Both the position numbers and the translations under genes were made by a program. From Dickeya aquatica (GTDB lineage: Bacteria > Pseudomonadota > Gammaproteobacteria > Enterobacterales > Enterobacteriaceae), in the NCBI RefSeq assembly GCF_900095885.1, contig NZ_LT615367.1, forward strand, positions 3,968,001-4,032,000: 64,000 nt of DNA. Direction: 5' to 3'. Shown piece after piece: positions 19,017-29,182 of this stretch. The notes under the pieces were generated by a model, which was not told where the DNA came from, made no database searches, and was given only the letters and a program-made list of their open reading frames with translations. Every line of letters starts with the position of its first letter. Within the stretch, counting starts at the first letter, position 1.

Positions 19017-22000
19017 GTGCGTCTGATCCTGATTGTACTGTTGGGATGCCTGTTATCAGCCACGTCGCTGGCCGCCTTGTTACCGGATGAGAATCAACTC
19101 CGGCAGGAGCTACAGCAAGCGGAAAGCAGCAAGAATGCCGTCGCTCAGGCTGATACTATCAAAGAGTTACAGTCCGCCTTACGGCTACTTGATGAGCGGC
19201 GGGAAACCCGCCAGCGCGCCGAAGCCTATCGGCGCACCATTGACGATTACCCAAGGCTGACGCGGGAACTGCGCCAGCAGTCAGATGCCGAAAACGCCAA
19301 ACCGGCACTACCGGCCAAAACGCTGTCAGTCGGCGAACTGGAACAACAGATAGTCCAGTTAAGCAGCCAGTTACTCGAGCAAAGTCGTCAGCTCCAGCAA
19401 GAACAAGACCGCCTGCGCGAAATCAGCGATTCGCTGGCGCAGTTGCCGCAGCAGCAAACCGAGGCCAATCGCACGCTGAGTGATGCCGAGCGGCGTTTAC
19501 AGGCCATCGGGAATCCTTCCACGGCGCAGGGTCAGGCGCAGTTGGCCGCCTTGCAGGCGGAAGTGGCGCTACGCAAGAGCCGGGTTGAAGAACTGGAGCT
19601 GGCGCAATTATCCGCCAGCAACCGCCAGGACTTATCGCGCCTGCAAGCTGATATTGATAAAAAGCGGCGCGACCGGCTGGATAATCAACTGCAACTGCTG
19701 CGCAGCACGCTCAATACCCTGCGCCAGCGTGAAGCCGAGCAGGCGCTGGAGCGCACGGAACAACTGGCGGAACAAGAAGGGGATTTACCCGCGGCGGTCG
19801 CCAGCCTGCTGCAAACCAACCGTGAACTTTCCCTGGCGCTCAACCAGCAGGCACAACGCATGGATAGCATTGCCGCACGTCAACGCCAGACGGCCAGCCA
19901 AACGTTGCAAGTGCGTCAGGCATTGAGCACCTTACGTGAACAGGCACAATGGCTCGGCTCATCACCGGCACTGGGAGAAACCCTGCGTGCGCAGGTAGCC
20001 CGCCTGCCGGAAATGCCAAAACCCCAGCAGCTCGATGGTGACATGGCACAGTTGCGGGCCCACCGGCTTAACTATGAGGAGATGCTCAATAAACTCACCG
20101 CCGGTGCGGAACCCACGCGACAGGATGATGGCTCGGCGCTCACCAGCGCCCAGCAGAAAATCGTCAACGATCAGCTACGCACTCAGCGCGATCTGCTGGG
20201 ATCGCTGATTTCTGGCTGCGACACGCAAATCCTTGAGCTCACCAAACTCAAGGTGGCCAGTAACCAGCTGGAAGACGCACTGACCGAAATCCGCGATGCC
20301 GCCCACCGCTATCTGTTCTGGGTCGCCGATGTTGACCCGATCACTTTTGCGTATCCGCTCAGCCTGCTGCGCGATCTCTCGCGCGTACTCTCGCTTGATA
20401 CGCTAACGCAACTGAGCGGCGCATTACTGATGATGGGCACCACCCAGACAACGGTAATCCCCCTGCTGGCTGCCCTGCTGCTGGTGGGGCTTAGCATCAG
20501 CTCGCGGCGTCATTATCATGCGTTTCTGGAACGGGCCAGCAGCCGGGTGGGCAAAGTCACACTCGACTATTTCATGTTGACGCTGCGCACCGTGTTCTGG
20601 TCGGTCATGGTGGCGATACCATTGCCGGTGTTGTGGGCCGTGCTCGGTTATGGCCTGCAAAATGCCTGGCCCTACCCGGTGGCGGTCGCCATTGGCGATA
20701 GCGTGACCGCCACCGTGCCCTTGATGTGGGTGGTGATGATCTGCGCCGCCTTCTCTCACCGTCAGGGACTGTTCATCGTGCACTTTGGCTGGCCGCCAAA
20801 GCAGGTGGCGCGCGCGATGCGCTACTATCGCCTCTCCATCGGTTTTATCGTGCCGCTGGTGATGGCGCTCATCACCTTCGATAATCTCAACGAACGCGAA
20901 TTTTCCGGCACGCTGGGGCGTTTATGCTTCATTTTGTTGTGTATGGCACTAAGCCTGGTGACAACCAGCCTGAAACGCGCAGGTATCCCGTTGTACCTCG
21001 ACAAGGAAGGCGCGGGCGACAATCCGGTAAACCGTGCGATGTGGAACCTGATGATTTGTATTCCGCTCATCGCCGCGCTGGCCTCTTGCCTCGGTTATCT
21101 CACTACGTCACAGGCGCTGCTGGCCCGGCTGGAAACCTCGGTCGCCATCTGGTTTTTCCTGTTGGTGGTTTACCACATCATCCGCCGCTGGATGCTGATT
21201 CAGCGCCGCCGCATTGCGTTTGACCGCGCCAGACAGCGACGGGCCGAAATCCTGGCCGCGCGGGCCAAAGGTGAAGACGAGGTAAGCACCCCGCACGAAA
21301 ATGTCACTGAGGCCGTGGACGAACCGGTGGTGGATCTCGATGCCATCAGCGCCCGGTCGTTAAAACTGGTGCGCTCTTTGCTGACGCTGATAGCGCTGGT
21401 TTCCGTGATTGCGCTGTGGTCAGAAATTCATTCCGCGTTCGCGTTTATGGAAAACATCCACCTGTGGGATGTCACCAGCACGGTAAAAGGTGTCGAGAGC
21501 GTTCAGCCAATCACCCTCGGCGCGGTGCTGATAGCCCTGTTGGTGTTTATCATCACCGCACAATTGGTGCGTAACCTGCCAGCCCTGCTGGAGCTGGCCA
21601 TATTGCAGCATATTGAGCTGTCACCCGGTACGGGCTACGCCATTACGACGGTCAGTAAATACCTGATGATGCTTATCGGCAGTCTGACCGGTTTTTCGCT
21701 TATCGGTATTGAGTGGTCGAAACTGCAATGGCTGGTCGCAGCACTCGGTGTCGGGCTGGGGTTTGGTTTGCAGGAGATTTTCGCCAACTTTATCTCCGGG
21801 CTGATTATTCTGTTTGAAAAGCCGATTCGCATCGGCGATACCGTCACCATCCGTGATTTGACCGGCAGTGTGATGCGTATTAACACCCGTGCCACCACTA
21901 TCTCCGACTGGGATCGCAAAGAAATCATCGTCCCTAACAAGGCCTTTATCACCGAGCAGTTCATCAACTGGTCGCTGTCTGACTCGGTCACGCGCGTGGT

Positions 22001-22337
22001 GCTCACCATCCCGGCACCGGCCGAGGCCAGTACGCAGGAGGTGACAGCGCTGTTGCTCAATGCGGTGAAACGCTGCTCGCTGGTGCTGGATAACCCGGCA
22101 CCCGAGGTGTATCTGGTGGATTTACGTCAGGGGATTCAGATTTTCGAGCTGCGTATTTTCGCCGCTGAAATGGGCCACCGCATGCCGCTGCGCCATGAAT
22201 TGCATCAATTGATTCTGGAGAGCTACCGCCAACATCATCTGGTGATGCCATTCCCGCCGTTTCAGGTGCAGATGGATTCCGTACAGATAACCGGGCGCAA
22301 CGCCGCCACCGCCAGTCGCATGTCGGGCGGGCTGTGA
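19017..22337 (+). CDS. mscM: Miniconductance mechanosensitive channel MscM (YjeP)
   Basis: The large mechanosensitive channel has 1106 residues. It has a signal peptide at 1-20, then a periplasmic region (about 25-430) dominated by Gln/Glu/Arg/Leu coiled coil. Many membrane helices span about 475-900, and a C-terminal MscS-type pore and beta domain follows (GLGFGLQEIFANFISGLIIL, FEKPIRIGDTV, IIVPNKAFI). It opens under membrane tension to protect against hypo-osmotic shock. The GTG start has GAGGAGG 6 bases upstream. Length and neighbours (psd upstream, epmA convergent downstream) match E. coli YjeP. Confidence 0.95.
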   Translation: MRLILIVLLGCLLSATSLAALLPDENQLRQELQQAESSKNAVAQADTIKELQSALRLLDERRETRQRAEAYRRTIDDYPRLTRELRQQSDAENAKPALPAKTLSVGELEQQIVQLSSQLLEQSRQLQQEQDRLREISDSLAQLPQQQTEANRTLSDAERRLQAIGNPSTAQGQAQLAALQAEVALRKSRVEELELAQLSASNRQDLSRLQADIDKKRRDRLDNQLQLLRSTLNTLRQREAEQALERTEQLAEQEGDLPAAVASLLQTNRELSLALNQQAQRMDSIAARQRQTASQTLQVRQALSTLREQAQWLGSSPALGETLRAQVARLPEMPKPQQLDGDMAQLRAHRLNYEEMLNKLTAGAEPTRQDDGSALTSAQQKIVNDQLRTQRDLLGSLISGCDTQILELTKLKVASNQLEDALTEIRDAAHRYLFWVADVDPITFAYPLSLLRDLSRVLSLDTLTQLSGALLMMGTTQTTVIPLLAALLLVGLSISSRRHYHAFLERASSRVGKVTLDYFMLTLRTVFWSVMVAIPLPVLWAVLGYGLQNAWPYPVAVAIGDSVTATVPLMWVVMICAAFSHRQGLFIVHFGWPPKQVARAMRYYRLSIGFIVPLVMALITFDNLNEREFSGTLGRLCFILLCMALSLVTTSLKRAGIPLYLDKEGAGDNPVNRAMWNLMICIPLIAALASCLGYLTTSQALLARLETSVAIWFFLLVVYHIIRRWMLIQRRRIAFDRARQRRAEILAARAKGEDEVSTPHENVTEAVDEPVVDLDAISARSLKLVRSLLTLIALVSVIALWSEIHSAFAFMENIHLWDVTSTVKGVESVQPITLGAVLIALLVFIITAQLVRNLPALLELAILQHIELSPGTGYAITTVSKYLMMLIGSLTGFSLIGIEWSKLQWLVAALGVGLGFGLQEIFANFISGLIILFEKPIRIGDTVTIRDLTGSVMRINTRATTISDWDRKEIIVPNKAFITEQFINWSLSDSVTRVVLTIPAPAEASTQEVTALLLNAVKRCSLVLDNPAPEVYLVDLRQGIQIFELRIFAAEMGHRMPLRHELHQLILESYRQHHLVMPFPPFQVQMDSVQITGRNAATASRMSGGL

Positions 22338-22442
22338 TTTTCGTGGTGATGATTTGCGGTGAAATCCGGTTGGGGCGCACTCCGCGGTGGGCACAGGGGG
22401 CAGACTATCGCCACGCCTGTGCACCGATGGGGAAAGGCTGAC

Positions 22443-23420
22443 TCAGGCGCGCTCGACCGTAAAGGCAATCACCTCACCGATCGTCTCGGCTTTCAGCGCC
22501 AGCATCACCAGTCTGTCAACCCCTACAGCAACCCCTGAGCACGGTGGAATACCCGCCGTCAATGCAGCCAGCAGGTTTTCATCTATCGGCTGCACCGGCA
22601 AACCACGCGCGGCCCGCTTGCGGTTATCCTGCTCGAAACGCTGGCGCTGCTCTTTGCTGTCCGTCAGTTCACAAAAACCGTTCGCCAGCTCCACGCCTTT
22701 GAAGTAGACCTCAAAACGCTCGGCGACACGGTGGTCTTCGGTGCTTATCTCCGCCAGTGATGCCTGTGTTGCCGGGAAATGATAGACAAACGTCGGCTTG
22801 TCACGGCCAATATGCGGCTCGACGCCAAAAGCAAACAGCAATTGCAATAGCGTGTCACGATCTTCTTCGCGGCTTGCCACATCACCCACGCCGATTTTCT
22901 CTGCCACCTCGCGCAATTGTGCCTTTTCCGCCGAGAGGGGATCGACCTCCAGATGGCGCTGGAACGCCTGCTGGTAAGAGAGCATTTCTGCGCCATCGCA
23001 CTCCAGCACCTGCTGTAACAAGTCATCAACCTCATTCATCAGCCGGTACATGTCATAGTGCGGGCGATACCACTCCAGCATGGTGAATTCAGGGTTATGG
23101 TAACGGCCAGATTCTTCATTGCGAAAACTGCGGCACAACTGAAAGATAGGCCCGCTGCCCGCTGCCAGTAAGCGCTTCATGTGGTATTCCGGGCTGGTCA
23201 TCAGATACAGCGCTATCCCTTGCGCGGCACCAGGGCCAACAAAACGCGTCTGGAAAGGGAACAGATGGATATCTGTTACCGTTGCCTGGCTCATGGCCGG
23301 GGTTTCGACTTCCAGCAACCCTCGATCCGAAAAGAATCGTCGGATTTCTTTCATTATCGACGCCCGTTTCAACAAATTGGCGACCGGGGCACTCGGCTGC
23401 CAGTTGGCTGTTTCGCTCAT
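22443..23420 (-). CDS. epmA: EF-P beta-lysylation protein EpmA
   Basis: EpmA is a class II lysyl-tRNA synthetase paralogue that attaches (R)-beta-lysine to Lys34 of EF-P. It consists of the catalytic core only, with no anticodon-binding domain: [40 protein letters not shown] (motif 2) and [15 protein letters not shown] (motif 3). The ATG at 23420 gives 325 residues, equal to the E. coli protein, with GGAG 8 bases upstream; a longer frame to 23480 has no support. Its substrate gene efp and partner epmB lie 5-6 kb away in this window. Confidence 0.96.
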   Translation of the reverse strand: MSETANWQPSAPVANLLKRASIMKEIRRFFSDRGLLEVETPAMSQATVTDIHLFPFQTRFVGPGAAQGIALYLMTSPEYHMKRLLAAGSGPIFQLCRSFRNEESGRYHNPEFTMLEWYRPHYDMYRLMNEVDDLLQQVLECDGAEMLSYQQAFQRHLEVDPLSAEKAQLREVAEKIGVGDVASREEDRDTLLQLLFAFGVEPHIGRDKPTFVYHFPATQASLAEISTEDHRVAERFEVYFKGVELANGFCELTDSKEQRQRFEQDNRKRAARGLPVQPIDENLLAALTAGIPPCSGVAVGVDRLVMLALKAETIGEVIAFTVERA

Positions 23421-23748
23421 GATTTCCACTCCACTCTCTAACCGGACGTGCAGTCTACCTGCATCATCACAGCCAGACAAATCTATCCGGCGGATGTTTT
23501 TGCGCTGTTTTTACCCTGACAGTGCCCCTGGCTGTCGATTAAAAAACCCTCGTCATCTTTTGCCCATCCGCATACCGCTTTTAATGTCACTTTCGCTAAC
23601 CTATGGCAGGCGAGGAGCATCCCCCCCTGCGCTGAAAAATCATCAGAATGTGCCGCGTTGCGAGGTAAAAATTATTTTCACGATAAATCATCTGGCCCAT
23701 CACGTTTTCTGAAATATCGATGAAGAGATATTAAAAAACCGCAAAATG

Positions 23749-23797
23749 CTGGATCACATCAAATTTCAGCCACCTTCAAATCGCTATAATCATTTCC
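23749..23797 (+). promoter_or_regulatory. FNR-activated promoter of frdABCD
   Basis: CTGGATCACATCAA (23749-23762) matches the right half of the FNR consensus and aligns with the E. coli frd FNR site, including the following AATTTCAG. A consensus TATAAT lies at 23785-23790. A start near 23797 would place the FNR site at about -41.5, typical of class II activation. The rest of the 535-base gap 23421-23955 shows no gene. Confidence 0.7.
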
Positions 23798-23955
23798 ATA
23801 CAAAAAAGAGTGATTTAATCTTTCAGGCTAACTAAGCACATATTTTTTCACTCAATTTATTGTCTTTGAATTAAAACGGGAAATAAGTGATTCAGTTGGA
23901 CTTCATATTATTTTCTTAATTTAATTTATTTAACTTAAGTAACTGGAGGCATGCA

Positions 23956-25752
23956 GTGCAAACCTTTAATGCCGATTTAGCCATTATCGGGGCCGGGGGA
24001 GCAGGTTTACGGGCAGCGATTGCCGCTGCACAAGCAAATCCCCAACTCAAGATTGCGCTGATTTCCAAAGTCTACCCGATGCGCAGCCACACCGTGGCGG
24101 CAGAAGGGGGATCGGCGGCGGTCACACAAGATCACGACAGCTTCGACTTCCACTTCCACGACACCGTCGCGGGCGGTGACTGGTTGTGTGAACAGGACGT
24201 GGTGGATCACTTCGTGCAGCAATGCCCGCGCGAAATGACCCAGCTCGAACAATGGGGCTGCCCGTGGAGCCGTAAACCCGATGGCTCCGTCAACGTACGC
24301 CGCTTTGGCGGGATGAAGATCGAACGCACCTGGTTTGCCGCAGACAAAACCGGCTTCCATATGCTGCACACCCTGTTCCAGACCTCTTTGCAATATCCAC
24401 AGATTCAGCGCTTCGACGAGCATTTTGTACTGGATATCCTGGTGGATGACGGACATGCCCGTGGGGTCGTTGCCATCAACATGATGGAAGGTTCACTGGT
24501 TCAGATCCGTGCTAACGCCATTATTATGGCAACCGGCGGTGCAGGCCGCGTTTACCGCTACAACACCAACGGCGGTATCGTCACCGGTGACGGCATGGGC
24601 ATGGCATTCCGCCACGGTGTTCCACTGCGTGATATGGAATTTGTTCAGTACCACCCAACCGGCCTGCCGGGCTCCGGTATCCTGATGACCGAAGGCTGCC
24701 GTGGCGAAGGCGGCATCATGGTCAACAAAGATGGCTATCGCTACCTGCAAGACTACGGCCTCGGGCCGGAAACCCCGCTGGGCGAGCCGAAAAACAAATA
24801 CATGGAGCTGGGCCCGCGCGATAAAGTCTCACAGGCTTTCTGGCATGAATGGCGCGCTGGCCGCACCGTTTCTACCCCGCTCGGCGATGTGGTCTACCTT
24901 GATTTGCGCCACCTTGGCGAGAAAAAACTCAAAGAACGCCTGCCGTTTATCTGTGAGCTGGCCAAAGCCTATGTCGGCGTTGACCCGGTCAAAGAGCCGA
25001 TTCCGATTCGCCCCACCGCACACTACACCATGGGTGGTATCGAAACTGACCAGCAGTGTGAAACCCGCATCAAAGGGCTGTTTGCCGCCGGTGAATGTTC
25101 TTCTGTCGGCCTGCACGGCGCGAACCGCCTCGGCTCCAACTCGCTTGCCGAACTGGTGGTATTTGGTCGCATGGCCGGAGAAAAAGCCGTCGAGCGTTCA
25201 CGGGAAGCGCCGCCTGCTAACAGCAGCGCCCTCGATGCTCAGGCGCGCGACGTGGAACAGCGTCTGCACGCCCTGATGAAGCAGGAAGGCACGGAAAGCT
25301 GGGCGAAAATCCGTGACGAAATGGGCCTGTCGATGGAAGAAGGCTGCGGTATTTACCGCACCACCGAACTGATGCAGAAAACCGTCGATAAACTGGCCGA
25401 GCTGAAAGAGCGCTTCAAACGCGTGAAAATCACCGACCACTCCAGCGTGTTTAACACCGACCTGCTCTACACCATCGAACTGGGGCACAGTCTGGATGTG
25501 GCAGAATGTATGGCGCATTCGGCTATCAACCGTAAAGAATCTCGCGGTGCGCACCAGCGTCTGGATGAAGGCTGCACCAAACGTGATGACGTCAATTTCC
25601 TGAAGCATACGCTGGCGTTTTATAACCCGGAAGGCGCGCCACATCTGGAATACAGCGACGTGAAAATCACCAAGCTGCCCCCCGCAGAACGCGTGTATGG
25701 TGCCGAGGCCGAAGCTCAGGAGAAAAACAAGAAGGAGCAAGCGAATGGCTGA
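23956..25752 (+). CDS. frdA: Fumarate reductase flavoprotein subunit
   Basis: FrdA is the catalytic subunit of the menaquinol:fumarate reductase used in anaerobic respiration. The 598-residue protein has the FAD dinucleotide-binding start [15 protein letters not shown], the covalent flavin-histidine region [13 protein letters not shown], the substrate-binding RCxGEGG-like [10 protein letters not shown], and [10 protein letters not shown]. It closely follows E. coli FrdA throughout. The GTG start has GGAGG upstream. Its last codons overlap the frdB start by 8 bases, indicating translational coupling. Confidence 0.98.
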   Translation: MQTFNADLAIIGAGGAGLRAAIAAAQANPQLKIALISKVYPMRSHTVAAEGGSAAVTQDHDSFDFHFHDTVAGGDWLCEQDVVDHFVQQCPREMTQLEQWGCPWSRKPDGSVNVRRFGGMKIERTWFAADKTGFHMLHTLFQTSLQYPQIQRFDEHFVLDILVDDGHARGVVAINMMEGSLVQIRANAIIMATGGAGRVYRYNTNGGIVTGDGMGMAFRHGVPLRDMEFVQYHPTGLPGSGILMTEGCRGEGGIMVNKDGYRYLQDYGLGPETPLGEPKNKYMELGPRDKVSQAFWHEWRAGRTVSTPLGDVVYLDLRHLGEKKLKERLPFICELAKAYVGVDPVKEPIPIRPTAHYTMGGIETDQQCETRIKGLFAAGECSSVGLHGANRLGSNSLAELVVFGRMAGEKAVERSREAPPANSSALDAQARDVEQRLHALMKQEGTESWAKIRDEMGLSMEEGCGIYRTTELMQKTVDKLAELKERFKRVKITDHSSVFNTDLLYTIELGHSLDVAECMAHSAINRKESRGAHQRLDEGCTKRDDVNFLKHTLAFYNPEGAPHLEYSDVKITKLPPAERVYGAEAEAQEKNKKEQANG

Positions 25753-26479
25753 GTTGCAAACCCTGAAAATGGACGTCATGCGCTATAACCCGGAGCAGGA
25801 TAACGCCCCGTACTTTGCAAGCTATGACGTGCCGTATAGCCGTGAAACCTCGCTGCTGGATGCGCTGGGCTACATCAAGGACAACCTGGCCCCGGATCTC
25901 TCCTATCGCTGGTCATGCCGTATGGCCATCTGCGGCTCCTGCGGCATGATGGTCAACAATGTGCCGAAACTGGCCTGTAAGACCTTTCTGCGCGACTACC
26001 CGAATGGCATGAAGATTGAAGCGCTGGGCAACTTCCCTATCGAGCGCGATCTGGTGGTCGATATGACGCACTTCATCGAAAGCCTGGAAGCCATCAAGCC
26101 TTACATCATCGGCAACAACCTGACACCGGAGCAGGGCCCGAACAAGCAGACACCGGCACAGATGGCGAAATACCATCAGTTCTCCGGCTGCATCAACTGT
26201 GGACTGTGCTACGCCGCCTGTCCGCAGTTCGGCCTGAACCCCGAGTTTATCGGCCCGGCAGCCATCACGCTGGCGCACCGCTACAATCTGGATAACCGCG
26301 ACCACGGTAAAAAAGAGCGCATGCCGCAACTCAACAGCGACAACGGTGTCTGGTCATGTACTTTCGTGGGCTACTGCTCCGAAGTGTGTCCGAAGCACGT
26401 CGATCCGGCGGCAGCTATCCAGCAAAGCAAGGTGGAGAGTGCCAAAGACTTCATGATTGCCATGCTGAGACCACAATAA
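25745..26479 (+). CDS. frdB: Fumarate reductase iron-sulfur subunit
   Basis: The 244 residues (same as E. coli) start at ATG 25745, with AAGGAG inside the end of frdA. The N-terminal plant-ferredoxin-like domain has the [2Fe-2S] motif [11 protein letters not shown]. The C-terminal domain has [12 protein letters not shown] and [11 protein letters not shown] for the [4Fe-4S] and [3Fe-4S] clusters. The subunit carries electrons from the membrane quinol site to the FrdA flavin. Confidence 0.98.
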   Translation: MAELQTLKMDVMRYNPEQDNAPYFASYDVPYSRETSLLDALGYIKDNLAPDLSYRWSCRMAICGSCGMMVNNVPKLACKTFLRDYPNGMKIEALGNFPIERDLVVDMTHFIESLEAIKPYIIGNNLTPEQGPNKQTPAQMAKYHQFSGCINCGLCYAACPQFGLNPEFIGPAAITLAHRYNLDNRDHGKKERMPQLNSDNGVWSCTFVGYCSEVCPKHVDPAAAIQQSKVESAKDFMIAMLRPQ

Positions 26480-26495
26480 GGGAGGGAGTCAATTC

Positions 26496-26891
26496 ATGAA
26501 AACCAAACGCAAAGCGTATGTCCGTGGTATGACGCCCACCTGGTGGCAGAAACTCGGTTTTTATCGCTTTTACATGCTGCGTGAAGGCACCGCAGTGCCC
26601 GCAGTCTGGTTCAGTATTGTGTTGCTGCACGGCGTGTTCTCACTCAAAGGCGGGCCCGAAGGCTGGAGCCAGTTTGTCGGCTTTTTGCAAAACCCGCTGG
26701 TGCTGCTGATTAACATCATTGCGTTACTGGCGGCGGTGTTACACACCAAAACCTGGTTCGATCTGGCCCCCAAAGCCAGCATTATCATCGTCAATGACGA
26801 AAAAATGGGGCCGGAGCCGGTGGTGAAAGGGCTTTGGGCGGCGACTGTGGTCATCACGCTGGCGGTGCTGGCCATCGCCTTGCTGTTCTGA
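26496..26891 (+). CDS. frdC: Fumarate reductase membrane anchor subunit C
   Basis: The 131-residue protein has three membrane helices, the first around residues 25-50. With FrdD it anchors FrdAB and forms the menaquinol-binding site. It starts [17 protein letters not shown], the conserved N-terminus, with GGGAGG upstream. It lies third in the operon, 16 bases after frdB. Confidence 0.97.
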   Translation: MKTKRKAYVRGMTPTWWQKLGFYRFYMLREGTAVPAVWFSIVLLHGVFSLKGGPEGWSQFVGFLQNPLVLLINIIALLAAVLHTKTWFDLAPKASIIIVNDEKMGPEPVVKGLWAATVVITLAVLAIALLF

Positions 26892-26905
26892 ACAGGAGAT
26901 ATATC

Positions 26906-27262
26906 GTGATTAATCAACAACCTAAACGCTCTGACGAACCACCATTCTGGGGTCTGTTCGGTGCTGGTGGTATGTGGAGTGCCTTTTTCGGGCCGGTTAT
27001 CATCCTGCTGGTGGGTATTCTGCTGCCGCTGGGGCTGTTTTCCCATGCCCTGAGCTACGATCGCATTGCCGCATTTAGCCACAGCTTTGTTGGCCGCGCC
27101 TTTCTGCTGCTGATGATAGTGCTGCCGTTGTGGTGTGGCCTGCACCGTATCCACCACGCCATGCATGACCTGAAAATTCATGTTCCGGCAGGCAAATGGG
27201 TGTTTTACGGTCTGGCAGCCATTTTGTCCGTCGTCACCATCATTGGTGTGGTCACACTGTAA
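26906..27262 (+). CDS. frdD: Fumarate reductase membrane anchor subunit D
   Basis: The 118-residue protein has three membrane helices and the conserved [20 protein letters not shown] block. The GTG start at 26906 ([18 protein letters not shown]) aligns with E. coli FrdD and has AGGAG upstream. A longer open frame beginning inside frdC is not needed. It is the last gene of the operon and is followed by a strong terminator. Confidence 0.97.
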   Translation: MINQQPKRSDEPPFWGLFGAGGMWSAFFGPVIILLVGILLPLGLFSHALSYDRIAAFSHSFVGRAFLLLMIVLPLWCGLHRIHHAMHDLKIHVPAGKWVFYGLAAILSVVTIIGVVTL

Positions 27263-27283
27263 ACCGCTGTCATACCTTGTGCT

Positions 27284-27308
27284 ACGGCCCGCTTGCGGGC
27301 CGTTTTTT
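27284..27308 (+). terminator. Rho-independent terminator of frdABCD
   Basis: Perfect 9-bp GC-rich stem ACGGCCCGC / GCGGGCCGT, followed by a run of six T, 22 bases after the frdD stop. Confidence 0.93.
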
Positions 27309-27367
27309 ATTGCATCTTCAGCGCAATTTTCCTAACGTTAACCCATATTAACCAAGGAGCATGACCT

Positions 27368-27910
27368 ATGGCCCGCTGGCGTTTGTGGATTGCCTCGCTA
27401 ACCGCGCTGTTAACCGTCTCTTGCAGCAGCCCAACGCCGCCTGCGGGCGTCAGCGTGGTGGAGAATTTCTCGCTGCCCCGTTATCTCGGCACCTGGTATG
27501 AAATTGCCCGCTTCGACAACCGGTTTGAGCGCGGCCTGGAGCGCGTCAGCGCCACCTACAGCCTGCGCGCAGGCGGCGGTATTACGGTGGTGAATCGCGG
27601 CTTTGACCCGGCCAGCCTGCGCTGGCGTGAAAGTACCGGCAAAGGTGACTTCACCGGTTCCCCCACGCAGGGTGCGCTGAAGGTGTCGTTCTTCGGGCCG
27701 TTTTATGGTGGCTATAACATCATCGCGCTGGATAACGACTATCAATATGCGCTGGTATGCGGGCCAAACCGTGACTATCTCTGGATACTTTCCCGCACAC
27801 CAACATTACCGCCACTGGTTCGTCAGGCGCTGATAGCAGCAGCGCAGCGTAACGGTTTTGATACGGACAAATTAATCTGGGTGAATCAGCTAACCGTTAA
27901 CGGAAAATAA
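27368..27910 (+). CDS. blc: Outer-membrane lipoprotein lipocalin (Blc)
   Basis: The 180-residue bacterial lipocalin has an N-terminal signal ending LLTVSC, a lipobox with Cys18 or nearby as the lipidated residue. The mature part starts the lipocalin fold with YLGTWYEIARFDNRFERGL (first lipocalin motif). Further barrel strands follow (GFDPASLRWRESTGKGDF, YNIIALDNDYQYALVCGPNR). The family binds fatty acids or lysophospholipids and is linked to envelope maintenance. AAGGAG lies upstream of the ATG. It sits after frdABCD, the same place as in E. coli. Confidence 0.93.
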   Translation: MARWRLWIASLTALLTVSCSSPTPPAGVSVVENFSLPRYLGTWYEIARFDNRFERGLERVSATYSLRAGGGITVVNRGFDPASLRWRESTGKGDFTGSPTQGALKVSFFGPFYGGYNIIALDNDYQYALVCGPNRDYLWILSRTPTLPPLVRQALIAAAQRNGFDTDKLIWVNQLTVNGK

Positions 27911-27930
27911 TCACTCATCGCTTCGCTATC

Positions 27931-27974
27931 AGGCAGTAAATAAAAATAGTAAAACTGTGTTTTATTTACTGCCT
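27931..27974. terminator. 15-bp perfect hairpin between convergent genes
   Basis: AGGCAGTAAATAAAA (27931-27945) pairs perfectly with TTTTATTTACTGCCT (27960-27974) around a 14-base loop. It sits between blc and the minus-strand DUF486 gene. The A/T ends of the stem can act as U-tract on either strand, so it probably terminates both. Confidence 0.65.
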
Positions 27975-28041
27975 GCCTCTCTGAGTTATTTTCTCTCTGC
28001 CCTCACGACAGGTGAATCATCAGCGAAAATAATCGCACGGG

Positions 28042-28395
28042 TTAGCCCATAATTTTATCGCGGAACATAAAAAATACGGCACCCAGTAAACACAGCCCGG
28101 CCCAAATATAATCCGTCCGGAAGGGTTCTTTGAGAATGATTATTGAAAAGGGAATAAATACCGACAGGCTTATTACCTCTTGCATAATTTTCAGTTGCCC
28201 GGCAGACGCCACCTGATAGCCAATACGGTTGGCTGGCACCTGTAGCAGGTATTCAAACAACGCAATCCCCCAGCTCACCAGGGCGGCAATCATCCAGGTG
28301 CGGCCACTGAAATAGCGTAAATGACCGTACCAGGCAAACGTCATGAACACGTTGCTGAGAGTCAGCATCAAGACAGTAATAATCAGTGGGGACAT
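28042..28395 (-). CDS. DUF486 family small membrane protein
   Basis: The 117-residue protein has four predicted membrane helices and belongs to the DUF486/DMT-like family (conserved core FMTFAWYGHLRY, QLKIMQEVISLSVF, FMFRDKIMG). The ATG at 28395 is chosen because AAGGAG ends 6 bases before it; an upstream in-frame ATG overlaps that site. The function is unknown; half-size DMT-like proteins often act as small exporters. It occupies the place where E. coli has sugE, another small multidrug-type membrane protein, but it is not obviously the same family. Confidence 0.88.
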   Translation of the reverse strand: MSPLIITVLMLTLSNVFMTFAWYGHLRYFSGRTWMIAALVSWGIALFEYLLQVPANRIGYQVASAGQLKIMQEVISLSVFIPFSIIILKEPFRTDYIWAGLCLLGAVFFMFRDKIMG

Positions 28396-28529
28396 CGCGC
28401 GCTCCTTCATACCAAGAAGGCAGCATTTTACGTGATGGACGATAAAACACCATCGGACAAGCGCTGTTAAAGGTGAGCGAATTTTTCAAACCGAAGGAAA
28501 AGGCAACGCGGAGCAGTGAGGACAGACGA

Positions 28530-28566
28530 GTGGTACGTAAAGCGCCTTCAGGCCGTTACGTACCAC
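28530..28566. terminator. Hairpin downstream of efp
   Basis: GTGGTACGTAA and TTACGTACCAC form a perfect 11-bp stem around a loop that itself can fold. It starts 10 bases past the efp stop on the minus strand. No T-run follows. Confidence 0.5.
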
Positions 28567-28576
28567 GAATAAGGGG

Positions 28577-29143
28577 TTACTTCACGCGGGAAACGTATTC
28601 GCCCGAGCGGGTATCCACTTTGATGACTTCACCAATCTGCACAAACAACGGCACTTTCACTACCGCGCCGGTAGACAGCGTTGCCGGTTTGCCGCCGGTG
28701 CCAGCGGTATCGCCTTTCAGACCCGGATCGGTCTCGGTGATTTCGGCTTCGATAAAGTTCGGCGGCTGAACGGCAATCGGACGGCCATCCCACAGGGTAA
28801 CGATACATTCCGCATTATCCTGCAACCATTTCGCAGAATCACCCACGGTTTTTGCTTCAACCTGATGCTGCTCAAAGGTTTCCGGGTGCATGAAATGGTA
28901 GAACTCACCGTCGTTGTACAGGTAGTTCATGTTGGTATCCATTACGTCAGCACCTTCTGCCGAGTCGGTAGACTTGAAGGTTTTCTCAACGCGGGAACCC
29001 GTCAACAGGCGGCGCATTTTGACACGAGCAAAAGCCTGGCCTTTACCCGGTTTCACAAACTCACTGGATTCGATGGCATACGGTTCGCCTTCGAACATGA
29101 TTTTAAGACCGGAACGGAAATCGTTGCTAGAATAAGTCGCCAT
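28577..29143 (-). CDS. efp: Elongation factor P
   Basis: The 188-residue EF-P binds between the ribosomal P and E sites and rescues stalling at polyproline stretches. Domain I carries the loop [10 protein letters not shown] with Lys34 as the residue beta-lysylated by EpmA/EpmB; both modification genes are in this window. Domains II and III (OB folds) follow with [17 protein letters not shown] and the C-terminal [11 protein letters not shown]. It is divergent from epmB with a 39-base gap, as in E. coli. Confidence 0.98.
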   Translation of the reverse strand: MATYSSNDFRSGLKIMFEGEPYAIESSEFVKPGKGQAFARVKMRRLLTGSRVEKTFKSTDSAEGADVMDTNMNYLYNDGEFYHFMHPETFEQHQVEAKTVGDSAKWLQDNAECIVTLWDGRPIAVQPPNFIEAEITETDPGLKGDTAGTGGKPATLSTGAVVKVPLFVQIGEVIKVDTRSGEYVSRVK

Positions 29144-29182
29144 AAAGGCCCTCTACGTTAACACTGGTACTTAGCCAAAAAA

